From positions 1 through 64,000 of the forward strand of contig NZ_JADKPR010000015.1 in NCBI RefSeq assembly GCF_015351475.1: 64,000 nt of DNA, written 5' to 3'. The notes beneath the pieces are model-generated. The model was not told where the DNA came from. It saw only the letters and a list, made by a program, of their open reading frames with translations, and ran no database searches. The DNA is from Flavobacterium sp. HJJ (lineage in GTDB: Bacteria > Bacteroidota > Bacteroidia > Flavobacteriales > Flavobacteriaceae). Below, piece by piece: positions 33,616-42,405 of this stretch. The position numbers and the translations under genes were made by a program. The stretch's first letter is position 1; each line of letters starts with the position of its first letter.

Positions 33616-34893
33616 TTATTTTAAACTTACTATCGGATTTGTATTCTTAGTTCTGAAATCGGGAGAATTTTTAATGTCTGATTGTATAAATAATTCTGTA
33701 TCCGATAATTTTGTAATATCTAGTGAAAAAGTTTCGCTATTGTACCAGGTATTTAGCTCTGGATTATAACTTGAGCTTTCGCTTAAAACGATCCCTCCGC
33801 ATCGGTTAACCTGTATTCCCTGAATGTTGATTTTTGCTAAATTAGCCGGCAGTGTACCAATTTTATTTTCGAGTAAAACACAGCTGCTAAAGCCATCGAT
33901 AATACTGTTGCTGATGTTGAAATAACTTTTTTCCTTAACATAAACCGCTTCCCGAACCAAACCTTGATTATTATCTTCAGTATTTGTCAGTGTCATATTT
34001 GTGGCAGTGATTTTGGTTAATTTTTTGGTTACATCTGCATTTTCAATTTTATCGTATGAGTCAATTTCAAAACAGCGTGAACCGGATATGTCTGAAGAAT
34101 AAGGATTACGGATAGCAATACTGTTAGAAATTGTGCATTGAACACCTTGAGTGAAATCAAAGTCGTCATCGGTTGCTCTGTATGAAATCAAGTTGCTGAA
34201 ATTAACATCACCTCCATACGATTCGAATGAGTCATCATTTGAGAAACTAATTTGGATGAATTCAAATTTAGTACCTCTTCCAACACCTCCCAATGACAAT
34301 CCGTTAAGTTCTTTAAGGGCATTGATTTTGTGACCTGAATATTCAATACGTACATATTTTAATATACCCGAATTACTGTTTGGGTCTTGTCCTCCATAAT
34401 AACTGACAGCTGGATCTAGATTGAAATCCAAAAAGTTAACGCCGCCAACTTTATTTATAGGAGCATCTCCTAATAAGATAATGCCTCCCCAATCACCTGG
34501 CTTTCTCATTAAATTTGAATTGTTTGATGTGAAAACAATAGGTTCAGCAGCAGTGCCTTCTGCAATGAGTTTGCATCCTTTGGTAATTATAAGCGTACCG
34601 CAGGATTCTTTGTCTCCTCGAATGACAGTTCCGGGTTCTATTGTTAAAACTGCTTTATTAGTCACATAAACAGTTCCTATTAGTTTGTATGTATTGTTTT
34701 TGGTTAATTTTAGATCTTTGTCTATAATGCCCGTTAAAATCTGATTAGCTTCTTTATAAACGGTAGTCGCAGGCTTGAAATTTGTCCAATTGTCCATCCA
34801 ATTGTTATGACCGGTAATTCCTTTTGTTTGTTGGGCACTCAGTGAAGTAACTGAAAATAAGATGATGGTGATTACTAGTAGTTTTGCTTTCAT
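33616..34893 (-). CDS. Exported right-handed beta-helix-type protein
   Basis: 425 residues from the ATG at 34893, which gives a clear signal peptide (MKAKLLVITIILFSVTSLSAQ). The frame is open to 34950 but covers the predicted promoter. From residue 70 there are repeated beta-helix turns with Asn and Gly ladders (LIGTVYVTNKAVLTIEPGTVIRG, ITKGCKLIAEGTAAEPIVFTS, GDWGGIILLGDAPIN as successive turns). This pattern is typical of Bacteroidota surface proteins with parallel beta-helices. No catalytic site is evident and no type IX sorting tail is seen. It is divergent from the choice-of-anchor I gene. Confidence 0.75.
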   Translation of the reverse strand: MKAKLLVITIILFSVTSLSAQQTKGITGHNNWMDNWTNFKPATTVYKEANQILTGIIDKDLKLTKNNTYKLIGTVYVTNKAVLTIEPGTVIRGDKESCGTLIITKGCKLIAEGTAAEPIVFTSNNSNLMRKPGDWGGIILLGDAPINKVGGVNFLDFNLDPAVSYYGGQDPNSNSGILKYVRIEYSGHKINALKELNGLSLGGVGRGTKFEFIQISFSNDDSFESYGGDVNFSNLISYRATDDDFDFTQGVQCTISNSIAIRNPYSSDISGSRCFEIDSYDKIENADVTKKLTKITATNMTLTNTEDNNQGLVREAVYVKEKSYFNISNSIIDGFSSCVLLENKIGTLPANLAKINIQGIQVNRCGGIVLSESSSYNPELNTWYNSETFSLDITKLSDTELFIQSDIKNSPDFRTKNTNPIVSLK

Positions 34894-34938
34894 AACACTA
34901 ATTGTTATAGTTTTTTTGATGTTTTTAGTTTTTCTTTT

Positions 34939-34946
34939 CAAAATTA
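34939..34946 (-). promoter_or_regulatory. Predicted -7 element for the beta-helix protein
   Basis: Reads TAATTTTG on the minus strand, matching TAnnTTTG, 46 bases before the ATG at 34893 and inside the longer frame, which supports the shorter protein. Confidence 0.4.
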
Positions 34947-35144
34947 CCATTACAATGTTTTAGGGATATTTTCTTAGCGTTACCGATTCGTCATTATTAA
35001 GTTAAGATATGTTGTTTGTTTTGAGCTACATGGCTTTTTTTTTATAGTAAAAAGAGACTTTAGTATATTAAAGATTTCGTAATATTTACTTAATAGCTGA
35101 TGCGTTTTGGGAAATTATTTTTGAAAAAATAAAAATTAACAAAA

Positions 35145-36671
35145 ATGATAAGAAAAAGCCTTGTTGCATCTGCAGTCCTATTTTTGATTATTAGCTGTGA
35201 AAACGGTAATGATTCTAATGAATTGACTGTAGAAACTGTAAATGAAAATTCATCGAGTTTTAAAGAAATTGGTTCAATAACGATTGGCGGAACCGGAGCT
35301 GCAGAAATCAGTACTTATGATGAAACTACCAAAAAACTGTTTACAGTAAATAATAGCAGTACAAACAAAATTGATGTGATAGATTTATCAGATCCTTCCA
35401 AGCCTGTTTTGACAGCGAGTATTGATCTGACTGTTTATAATGGAGCAGCAAATAGCGTGACAACATTCAATGGGAAGCTTGCAGTGGCTTTAGAATCAAA
35501 ATCAAATAAGCAGGCTCCGGGTAAAGTAGTTGTTTTTGAAACTTCTAATTATGCTTTTGTTAAAGAAATTACTGTGGGAGCATTACCTGATATGATTACT
35601 TATTCTCATGATGGTAAATTTATTTTAACGGCTAATGAAGGAGAGCCAAATGATGATTATTCCCAAGATCCTGAAGGTTCGGTTTCTATTATTGAGGTGG
35701 CATCAAATTATGCGGTAACCACATTGAATTTTGCAGGTTTCAGCAGTCAATTGGCAGCTTTAAAAACAAAAGGATTTAGAATTGCCAGTGCAACGAATAA
35801 TTTTGCTGCCGATATTGAACCAGAATATATTACTATTTCTGAAGATTCAAAAACAGCTTGGGTTACTTTGCAGGAGAATAACGGTATTGCTAAAATTGAT
35901 TTGACAGCTAAAAAAATTACCGAACTTTTTCCATTAGGTTATAAAGATTATAGTTTGGCTGAAAATGCAATTGATATTAGTGATAAAGACGGAGCTACAG
36001 CTTTTAATACATGGAAATTGAAAGGAATGTTTCAGCCAGATGCAATTAGTAATTTTGTGGTGAATAATGTATCATACGTTGTTACTGCAAATGAAGGAGA
36101 CACGCGTGAATACAGCGCTTTTACAGATGTGAAAAGAATTGGCAGTTCTTCAGTTATATTAGATCCTGCGGTTTTTCCTAATGCCGTGGCTTTAAAAGCT
36201 GATGCCAGTATGGGAAGATTAAACATTAATACAAAAATGGGAGATACAGATGGTGACGGTGATTTTGATGAACTTGTTGGATTTGGAGCGCGTTCTTTTT
36301 CTATTTGGAACGGAACTACAGGTCAGCTGGTTTTTGACAGTAAAAACGAATTGGATAAAAAAGCGTATGAGTTTGGGGTGTATGATGATGCACGAAGTGA
36401 TGATAAAGGAGTAGAGCCAGAAGCTGTTTATGTGGCCAAAATGGGAGATAAGCAGATTTTGTTTGTGGGATTAGAAAGAGCTGATGCATTAATGATATAT
36501 GATGTGAGTAATCCTGCAGCTCCAAAATATTTGCAAACATTAAAAACTGGTGATGCTCCAGAAGGAGTATTGTATATTCCAGCTTCTAAAAGTCCGACGA
36601 AAAGAAGCTTGTTAGTAGTTAGCAGTGAAGGAGATGGCAGTGTGAAAATTTACCAGCCCGATTTAAATTAA
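35145..36671 (+). CDS. Choice-of-anchor I beta-propeller lipoprotein
   Basis: 508 residues. The lipoprotein signal ends at FLIISC (Cys18). The body consists of beta-propeller-like repeats with LFTVNNSSTNKIDVIDLSDP near 68-87, PDMITYSHDGKFILTANEGEPNDDY near 146-170 and YVVTANEGDTREYSAF near 308, ending with ALMIYDVSNPAAPKYLQ near 460. This matches the choice-of-anchor I family, related to phytase or alkaline-phosphatase-linked surface proteins. Enzyme activity is not proven. The gene is divergent from the beta-helix protein and ends at a terminator. Confidence 0.85.
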   Translation: MIRKSLVASAVLFLIISCENGNDSNELTVETVNENSSSFKEIGSITIGGTGAAEISTYDETTKKLFTVNNSSTNKIDVIDLSDPSKPVLTASIDLTVYNGAANSVTTFNGKLAVALESKSNKQAPGKVVVFETSNYAFVKEITVGALPDMITYSHDGKFILTANEGEPNDDYSQDPEGSVSIIEVASNYAVTTLNFAGFSSQLAALKTKGFRIASATNNFAADIEPEYITISEDSKTAWVTLQENNGIAKIDLTAKKITELFPLGYKDYSLAENAIDISDKDGATAFNTWKLKGMFQPDAISNFVVNNVSYVVTANEGDTREYSAFTDVKRIGSSSVILDPAVFPNAVALKADASMGRLNINTKMGDTDGDGDFDELVGFGARSFSIWNGTTGQLVFDSKNELDKKAYEFGVYDDARSDDKGVEPEAVYVAKMGDKQILFVGLERADALMIYDVSNPAAPKYLQTLKTGDAPEGVLYIPASKSPTKRSLLVVSSEGDGSVKIYQPDLN

Positions 36672-36745
36672 GAAAACAGACAGTAATGTTCAGGTAATGG
36701 AGAATGGAGATTTAAAGTAAATATTTCTCTGTTTAATAATTAAAT

Positions 36746-36788
36746 AAAAATCTGCCAAAAGTAAGTTGTTACTATGGCAGATTTTTTT
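36746..36788. terminator. Bidirectional terminator
   Basis: Stem AAAAATCTGCCA / TGGCAGATTTTT followed by T residues, between convergent genes. Confidence 0.85.
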
Positions 36789-36806
36789 ATTTATAGCGTT
36801 TTGAAT

Positions 36807-37847
36807 TTATTCTGGAATCTGCTGGCTTAAACAGTGTAACGTTCCGAATCCCCAAATAAAATCAGTTGCGCTGATTCCTATGATTTCACGGTCAGGGAAA
36901 CATTCTGCTAAAATGTTTAAGGCAGTGCGGTCATTACTGTCATTAAATGTCGGAACCAAAACACAGTTGTTCAAAATTAAAAAATTAGCATAACTTGCAG
37001 GTAAACGTAATCCTTCAAAATCAATGCGTTTTGGCATTGGCAATGAAATAATAACCGGTGCTTTTCCGTTTTCCAGTTTAGCATTTTGTAATCGTTTTAA
37101 ATTATCCTGCAAAGGTTTATAGTTATTGTCGTTTGGGTCTAACTCAACAATTGTTACGATTGTGTCTTCATTAACAAATCGGCATAAATCATCGATATGT
37201 CCGTGGGTATCATCCCCTTCAATTCCATCGCCCAGCCAAATTACATTTGTTACCCCTAAATATTCTTTGAAAACAGCTTCGTAATCTTCCTTTGTGAAAT
37301 TTTCGTTTCGAACCTGAATAGAGGGATGCATTAAACACTCTTCAGAAGTCAATAATGTACCACGCCCATTTACATCAATTGCACCGCCTTCGACAATAAC
37401 AGGTTTGCCTTTGTACATCACCTGAGTAACTGGAATGTTTAAAAAATCTCCGACTTTTGTCGGTACGTGCTTGTCTAAATTGATGTTTTTATATTTTGCC
37501 CAGCCATTAAAATTGAAGTTCAATGCTTCTCTTTCAGTACCGTTTTTTACAATAATTGGTCCAGAATCACGCATCCAGCTGCGGTTGGTTTTGTGTATAA
37601 TGAAAGATATGCTGCTCATTTTTACGTGAGCTGTTTCCAGCATTTCGGTTACTTTACTTTTTTGATTCTCATCAGCTACTACAAGAAAGACTTGTTCATA
37701 TGTGGTTGCTTTTTTAATGAATTCAACAAATGCCCATTGTACGGCTTCATATTTTCCTGGCCAGTCTTTGCCATTATGCGGAAAACACAATAAAATTCCT
37801 TGCTGTTTTTCCCACTCTGCCGGAAATCTTCTAGTAACTGTTGTCAT
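36807..37847 (-). CDS. aguA: Agmatine deiminase
   Basis: 346 residues from the ATG at 37847; an upstream open extension to 38015 overlaps the promoter. It hydrolyses agmatine to N-carbamoylputrescine and ammonia. The family start FPAEWEKQQGILLCFPHN is near 8-25, with the substrate-binding RDSGPI segment near 94, VEGGAIDVNG near 134, DDTHGHIDDLCRF near 195 and the catalytic cysteine in FGTLHCLSQQ at the C-terminus. Its partner enzyme, N-carbamoylputrescine amidase, is 3 kb away at 40281-41168 in the same direction but beyond an OmpA gene. Confidence 0.96.
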   Translation of the reverse strand: MTTVTRRFPAEWEKQQGILLCFPHNGKDWPGKYEAVQWAFVEFIKKATTYEQVFLVVADENQKSKVTEMLETAHVKMSSISFIIHKTNRSWMRDSGPIIVKNGTEREALNFNFNGWAKYKNINLDKHVPTKVGDFLNIPVTQVMYKGKPVIVEGGAIDVNGRGTLLTSEECLMHPSIQVRNENFTKEDYEAVFKEYLGVTNVIWLGDGIEGDDTHGHIDDLCRFVNEDTIVTIVELDPNDNNYKPLQDNLKRLQNAKLENGKAPVIISLPMPKRIDFEGLRLPASYANFLILNNCVLVPTFNDSNDRTALNILAECFPDREIIGISATDFIWGFGTLHCLSQQIPE

Positions 37848-37872
37848 ATATAAATACTGATTGTAATGTGTG

Positions 37873-37880
37873 CAAAGATA
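37873..37880 (-). promoter_or_regulatory. Predicted -7 element for aguA
   Basis: Reads TATCTTTG on the minus strand, an exact TAnnTTTG match 25 bases before the ATG at 37847. It lies inside the longer frame and thus supports the chosen start. Confidence 0.5.
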
Positions 37881-38068
37881 TATAAACAGCAGGATTAATA
37901 AAAGAAGGAATCGTGATCTGCTGAAGGTTTCTTTACCGTAATTTTTATTAATAGAGAATGCAGGGGACAGCAGAAAACCATTTATTCTGACAAACCCTTT
38001 TATTTCTCTTCTCAAGCAACATCTGATAATTTGTATTGGCTCATAAATGTTTTGAATAAGTCATTTCC

Positions 38069-38167
38069 AGACTGAATGTAATTGCTAATGGAGAGGATGC
38101 ATCAGTGAATAAAAATTCTAAAGAAGCACGCCAAATTGTAAGAAGAATTACTTTTCAGGTGAAATAA
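38069..38167 (+). pseudogene. Remnant of an OmpA-family C-terminus
   Basis: In frame it reads RLNVIANGEDASVNKNSKEA followed by RQIVRRITFQVK and a stop. This is nearly identical to the last 32 residues of the OmpA protein at 38947-40206, and the DNA agrees at most positions too. Upstream the similarity stops. Downstream there is a degraded hairpin like the OmpA terminator. It is a truncated duplicate about 2 kb from the intact gene's end. Confidence 0.85.
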
Positions 38168-38560
38168 ATTCCTTTGAATAAAACTAGCTAAAGATCGTTT
38201 CAAATGATTTGAAATTGTCTTTTTATGGAAAATTGTTATTCAAATTATTTTTTTTGGCTATAAACCTAAAAAAAAAACAATCTCATTCGTTTTTTTTAAT
38301 GGCTTTAACAAGTTTTAAAATTTATAAAATCGGCTATTTGTTGTCTAGTTAATTAATTAACATATTATTGTTTATATGAATGTTTTTAATCACTAAATAA
38401 TTACTTTTTTATTAAAAATTCAATTTAGCAGGTTTTTAATTATTTGATAAAAAAGCATAAAAGCAATGATTTTTATTTGTTTTTCAATATTTTTTAAGGT
38501 TAATGTGTTAAAAAGTAGGGTATTAATTTAGAAAATAGCTTTAAGGCTTGTATTTGCTCG
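38168..38560. other. AT-rich non-coding region upstream of the OmpA gene
   Basis: Very AT-rich, no coding frame recognised. Short runs of T and A dominate. It may have held the lost part of the duplicated OmpA gene, but no similarity was seen by eye. Confidence 0.5.
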
Positions 38561-38579
38561 TTTATTTGTATTATATTTG
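38548..38579 (+). promoter_or_regulatory. Predicted distal promoter of the OmpA gene
   Basis: TATATTTG at 38572-38579 is an exact -7 match, with TTG at 38548-38550 (21-base spacer) or TTTG at 38553-38556 (15-base spacer) as -33. A transcript from here would have an untranslated leader of about 360 bases, including a tiny frame ATGGGAAACTGCAGCGC... (38616-38642, 8 codons). Confidence 0.45.
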
Positions 38580-38946
38580 AAAACGTAATCTAAATACTAA
38601 CTTAAATATAACATTATGGGAAACTGCAGCGCTATTGTTTAGTTTTATATTTACAAATGCCCGCTGTGTAATTATTACTTAAATAACAAATATAAAATAA
38701 ACAAATATATCTTGTTGAAAGAGAGTCTTCAATTCTTATTTAAAAACATTAAAAAACAAAATTATAATTTCAGTTTCGCATTATATTATGAAACTATATG
38801 TATGAAATAAGCAAATCTTAGGAATTTCTATTTCAGTCAATTTTAAAAAAAGCCCCAAATTTTTTTAACTAATATTAATATTTTTTAACAATTTTCAAAT
38901 GTATTTAGATTTTGGATCTAATCATTTTTGATTAAACTTTTTTATT

Positions 38947-40206
38947 ATGAAAAAAAAATTTTCTTTTTTAACTTTATTATTATCATTAGTAGCTACCGTA
39001 CAGGATGTGAGTACGGTTTCAGCACAGTCTTCAGCTGAAAATACTGCTTATAACAAATGGTCAGTCGAAATAAATTATGGTTTTAATAAGCCAATTAGAA
39101 CACTGACAGCCAGATATAACACTCCTACTCTTAATCCAACTCATATAGATTTAGGAGCAAGATATATGTTAAGTCCTAAATTTGGTTGGAAACTTGATTT
39201 TGGTTATGACAAGTTTAATGAGCGCGATAATACACCTTCGTTTGAGAGCACTTATTTACGATCAAGTTTACAGGCAGTTATTAATCTTGGCCGAGCATTA
39301 AATTTTGAAACCTTTACTAATAATTTTGGAGCGTTAATTCACGCCGGACTTGGTGGTTCGCAATTGACATCCAAAAATGGTTTTGATGGTCAGGATTATA
39401 CTGCTAATGGAATTTTTGGTGTAACTGGTCAAGCCAGATTAAGTAATCGTGTTGTTTTAACTGCAGATTTAACGGGGATCCTGAATGCAAGTCAAGATTT
39501 TAATTTTGACGGAATGGGTGCAACAAGTCCGACAGCAGTTGATGGCGTAATAATAAACATAACTGCTGGTTTAACTTTTTATTTGGGTAAAAATGAAAAA
39601 CATGCTGATTGGATAGCTGAAAAAACAATTTCTGATGATTTAGAAAAACGCTTGAGTTTATTAGAAAAAAGTCTCTTGGATTCTGACAAAGACGGCGTAG
39701 CCGATTTATATGATCTGGAACCAAATTCTATTGCAGGTGTTGCTGTTAATACAAAAGGACAATCTATAGATCATAACCAGAATGGTGTTCCAGATGAATT
39801 AGAAAGCTACTTAGATAAAACGTATGGTAAAAAAGGAGACAGTGTACCATCAAATAATAACATAGAAGAACTGATTAACGCTGGATATGTAAATGTTTAT
39901 TTTGATTCTAATTCAAGTAAACCAACAAGTACTTCTTTATCAGGAGTTGGTTTTATAGTTAAGTATCTGCAAAGCAATCCATCTAAAAGTGTTGATGTTA
40001 TAGGATATGCTGATGAAATCGGGTCTTCAAGCTTTAATACTGAATTATCAAGAAAAAGAGCTGAAGCTGTAAAAGAAATAGCAGTAAAATCTGGAATTGA
40101 TGCTTCTAGATTAAATGTAATTGCTAACGGAGAAGACGCTTCTGTGGATAAAAATTCTAAAGAAGCACGTCAAATCGTAAGAAGAGTTAGTTTTAAAGTA
40201 AAATAA
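38947..40206 (+). CDS. OmpA-family outer-membrane protein with TSP3 repeats
   Basis: 419 residues. Signal peptide 1-26 (ending VSTVSAQ). Residues 35-220 form a probable membrane beta-barrel, ending in aromatic strands (ITAGLTFYLG). Residues 240-290 carry calcium-binding thrombospondin type 3-like repeats, DSDKDGVADLYDLEPNS and DHNQNGVPDELE. Residues 310-419 are the OmpA peptidoglycan-binding domain with VYFDSNSS, GYADEIGSSSFNTELSRKRA and the final RRVSFKVK. It links outer membrane and cell wall. A partial duplicate of its 3' end lies at 38069-38167. Confidence 0.93.
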   Translation: MKKKFSFLTLLLSLVATVQDVSTVSAQSSAENTAYNKWSVEINYGFNKPIRTLTARYNTPTLNPTHIDLGARYMLSPKFGWKLDFGYDKFNERDNTPSFESTYLRSSLQAVINLGRALNFETFTNNFGALIHAGLGGSQLTSKNGFDGQDYTANGIFGVTGQARLSNRVVLTADLTGILNASQDFNFDGMGATSPTAVDGVIINITAGLTFYLGKNEKHADWIAEKTISDDLEKRLSLLEKSLLDSDKDGVADLYDLEPNSIAGVAVNTKGQSIDHNQNGVPDELESYLDKTYGKKGDSVPSNNNIEELINAGYVNVYFDSNSSKPTSTSLSGVGFIVKYLQSNPSKSVDVIGYADEIGSSSFNTELSRKRAEAVKEIAVKSGIDASRLNVIANGEDASVDKNSKEARQIVRRVSFKVK

Positions 40207-40223
40207 TTCTTTAAAACCAAAAT

Positions 40224-40262
40224 AAAAAAGCTGTTTCAATCTTTTTGAAACAGCTTTTTTTT
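40224..40262. terminator. Bidirectional terminator after the OmpA gene
   Basis: Long perfect stem AAAAAAGCTGTTTCAA / TTGAAACAGCTTTTTT with a short loop and T-run, between convergent OmpA and aguB genes. Confidence 0.88.
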
Positions 40263-40280
40263 ATGGAAAAAAATAAACTA

Positions 40281-41168
40281 CTAATCAATAGCTCTTTTTG
40301 TAATATCTCCAAAGGCATCAATTCTTCTGTCTCTAAAGAAAGGCCAGTTCTGACGCACATTTTCCTGTAAATCTAAATCCACTTCGGCAATCAGTATTTC
40401 TTCTTTATCGTGTGAGGCCTGCGCCAAAATTTCTCCTTGCGGTCCTGCAATAAACGAAGAACCCCAAAACTGAATTCCTGCTGTTCCTTCAATGTATTGT
40501 TCCAATCCAATTCGGTTTGCAGCTGCTACATACACACCATTAGCAACGGCATGTCCTTTCATCACGTTCATCCATGCTCCGTGCTGGTTTTCACCATATT
40601 GTTCTTTTTCAAGAGGATGCCATCCAATTGCTGTTGGGTAAAACAATACATTGGCTCCTTGTAAAGCGGTCAAACGCGCAGCTTCTGGATACCATTGATC
40701 CCAGCAGATTAAAGTTCCTATTTTTCCTTTTTCGGTTGGAAAAGCTTTGAAGCCTAAATCACCAGGTGTAAAATAGAATTTTTCGTAGAAATGCGGATCG
40801 TCTGGAATGTGCATTTTGCGGTACAATCCAGCCTCTGTTCCGTCAGTATTAATGATATAAGCGCTATTGTGGTAAATCCCTGCCATTCTTTTTTCGAAGA
40901 AAGGGACAATGATTACCACACCCAACTCCTTTGCCAAAGCACTAAAAGCAATAAATGAAGTGCTGTACAACGGCTCTGCCAAAGCAAAATTATCTACATC
41001 TTCACTTTGACAAAAATAATGACTGCTGTATAACTCTGGCAGCGAAATCACCTCGGCTCCCTGACTAGCTGCGTCACGCACCCAGCTCAAACATTTTTTA
41101 AGGTTATTTTCGGCAACATCGTTTAGATTCAATTGAATAACCGCTATTTTGTATTTCTTCTTTGACAT
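40281..41168 (-). CDS. aguB: N-carbamoylputrescine amidase (nitrilase superfamily)
   Basis: 295 residues from the ATG at 41168. It releases putrescine, CO2 and ammonia from N-carbamoylputrescine. The nitrilase triad is visible: Glu in SLPELYSSHYF near 41, Lys in YRKMHIPDDPHFYEKFYFTPG near 115, and Cys in LICWDQWYPEAAR near 153. The last two motifs are especially close to AguB. With aguA at 36807-37847 it completes the agmatine-to-putrescine route. The two genes are separated by the OmpA gene on the other strand. Confidence 0.93.
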   Translation of the reverse strand: MSKKKYKIAVIQLNLNDVAENNLKKCLSWVRDAASQGAEVISLPELYSSHYFCQSEDVDNFALAEPLYSTSFIAFSALAKELGVVIIVPFFEKRMAGIYHNSAYIINTDGTEAGLYRKMHIPDDPHFYEKFYFTPGDLGFKAFPTEKGKIGTLICWDQWYPEAARLTALQGANVLFYPTAIGWHPLEKEQYGENQHGAWMNVMKGHAVANGVYVAAANRIGLEQYIEGTAGIQFWGSSFIAGPQGEILAQASHDKEEILIAEVDLDLQENVRQNWPFFRDRRIDAFGDITKRAID

Positions 41169-41186
41169 GTTAAAAAAATTAGACTG

Positions 41187-41194
41187 CAAAAATA
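41187..41194 (-). promoter_or_regulatory. Predicted -7 element for aguB
   Basis: Reads TATTTTTG on the minus strand, 19 bases before the ATG at 41168. Confidence 0.45.
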
Positions 41195-41233
41195 GTTCTT
41201 TTTTAAAACAGTTGCAGTACTGATTGCTGGTTT

Positions 41234-41779
41234 TTATATTTTAGCAAAGTATTGACTAAATTCATTTACTTTATTCCAATCAGTATATTCTATCACTGTT
41301 TTGGAATTAACAGGTCCTTTTGTTATTAACATTATTAACTGTATCATAATTCGATCTTTAAAACTATAAAGACTGTAATCCAGTTTTCCAGCAAAAACCG
41401 CAACAGTTGTAGGCTGCCATTCTATCGCATTTAGAAATTTAATTACATATGGATTTGTATCTGCTTTACTTTTTTCAACTTTCCGAGCAACCAAATTTAC
41501 AGAAATAAATGCTGTTTTTTTTGAATTTAAAAGTTCAAAATTCTCTTTTATAAGATATTCAATTTGATCGTTATGCTTTCCATATCTTATGCTCGAAGCA
41601 ATAATTACTTTATCAAAGTCTGTTATTTTTTTGCTAAAATCATCAATCGAAAAGATTTCAGTTAAATGATTATTCTGAATTAATATATCCTTTATATGGT
41701 GACAGATTCTTTTCGTTAAACCATTGACAGATGAATAAATAATAATTGTTTTTGTTTCTTTTCTAAATTTTTCGTTCAT
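41234..41779 (-). CDS. hemG: Menaquinone-dependent protoporphyrinogen IX dehydrogenase (HemG-type flavodoxin)
   Basis: 181 residues, the size of E. coli HemG. The flavodoxin phosphate loop SSVNGLTKRI is at 16-25. Very HemG-like blocks follow: IIASSIRYGKH near 59, AFISVNLVARKVEKSKADTNPY near 89-110 as positions, EWQPTTVAVFAGKLDYSLYSF near 119-139, and a C-terminal YTDWNKVNEF. It oxidises protoporphyrinogen IX to protoporphyrin IX, passing electrons to the quinone pool at the inner membrane. No other heme genes are nearby. Confidence 0.9.
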   Translation of the reverse strand: MNEKFRKETKTIIIYSSVNGLTKRICHHIKDILIQNNHLTEIFSIDDFSKKITDFDKVIIASSIRYGKHNDQIEYLIKENFELLNSKKTAFISVNLVARKVEKSKADTNPYVIKFLNAIEWQPTTVAVFAGKLDYSLYSFKDRIMIQLIMLITKGPVNSKTVIEYTDWNKVNEFSQYFAKI

Positions 41780-41834
41780 TAATTTTTGTTCTGATATTAC
41801 AGGAGTTTAATATAGTTTTCTTAATTATCATAAA

Positions 41835-41880
41835 TACAAAACCAACTTTTCATTAAACTGACTGCGCAAATCTGTTAGCG
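41835..41880. repeat. Copy 1 of a short repeat following a lipoprotein gene
   Basis: On the minus strand, starting at the stop codon of the 41875-42294 gene: TAACAGATTTGCGCAGTCAG followed by TTTAATGAAAAGTTGG. It resembles the copy at 42365-42405. Confidence 0.5.
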
Positions 41881-42294
41881 GTTGTAATTATTCTTCCACA
41901 CGATTAAACTATCATTAGGTAAGTCGTATTCGTATATTTTTTTTGATATACTATCAATATAAATCCATCCATCAGAGGTAAATCTTGGTTCAGTACCATC
42001 TTCTTCTGATACATCTTGACCAATATTAAAAATATAATAATTTGTAGAATCAGTTTTTTCAGTTCTATCTAAAAGCCATTCAATTCGTTCTTTGTTTTTT
42101 AAAGAGGATTTAATAAGTTTATTATCTGATTTTTTAATATAATCAACAATTAAATCATCGTACCAATTTTGAGCTTTTGATTCAGTTTTTGCTTTATTTA
42201 CAGATAAAGGATCAATTTGTTTTTCAACTTGACTTGTTTTGCTACATGACAAGAGTGCTGATGAGATTAATAATAAAAGTGTTTTCTTCTTCAT
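41875..42294 (-). CDS. Hypothetical lipoprotein
   Basis: 139 residues. The lipoprotein signal ends at ALLSC (Cys17). The mature protein has a helical, charged first half and a strand-rich end (YYIFNIGQDVSEEDGTEPRF near 92, WIYIDSISKKIYEYDLPNDSL near 113). No family is recognised. It lies between hemG and a broken lipoprotein gene; the three share direction and related downstream repeats. Confidence 0.65.
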   Translation of the reverse strand: MKKKTLLLLISSALLSCSKTSQVEKQIDPLSVNKAKTESKAQNWYDDLIVDYIKKSDNKLIKSSLKNKERIEWLLDRTEKTDSTNYYIFNIGQDVSEEDGTEPRFTSDGWIYIDSISKKIYEYDLPNDSLIVWKNNYNR

Positions 42295-42364
42295 TAAATA
42301 TAAGTTTTGATTATAAATTCTTTCGTTCGGCTCAGGTATAATGTATGACTAATACAGTCACAAC

Positions 42365-42405
42365 TTTTCATTAAGCCAATTGCCCAAATCCGTTGTAGCT
42401 GTTAT
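42365..42405. repeat. Copy 2 of a short repeat following a lipoprotein gene
   Basis: On the minus strand, beginning at the stop codon of the broken lipoprotein gene: TAACAGCTACAACGGATTTG followed by GGCAATTGGCTTAATGAAAA GTTG. Related to the copy at 41835-41880. Confidence 0.5.

Noticed and set aside
37848..38015. Fifty-six-residue extension of agmatine deiminase with a hydrophobic stretch
   Set aside because: It looks like a signal anchor, but a consensus -7 element lies within it and the family start FPAEW fits the ATG at 37847.
41835..42405. Integron cassette attC sites after the small lipoprotein genes
   Set aside because: The core GTTRRRY and its partner RYYYAAC are not found, and there is no integrase in the window.
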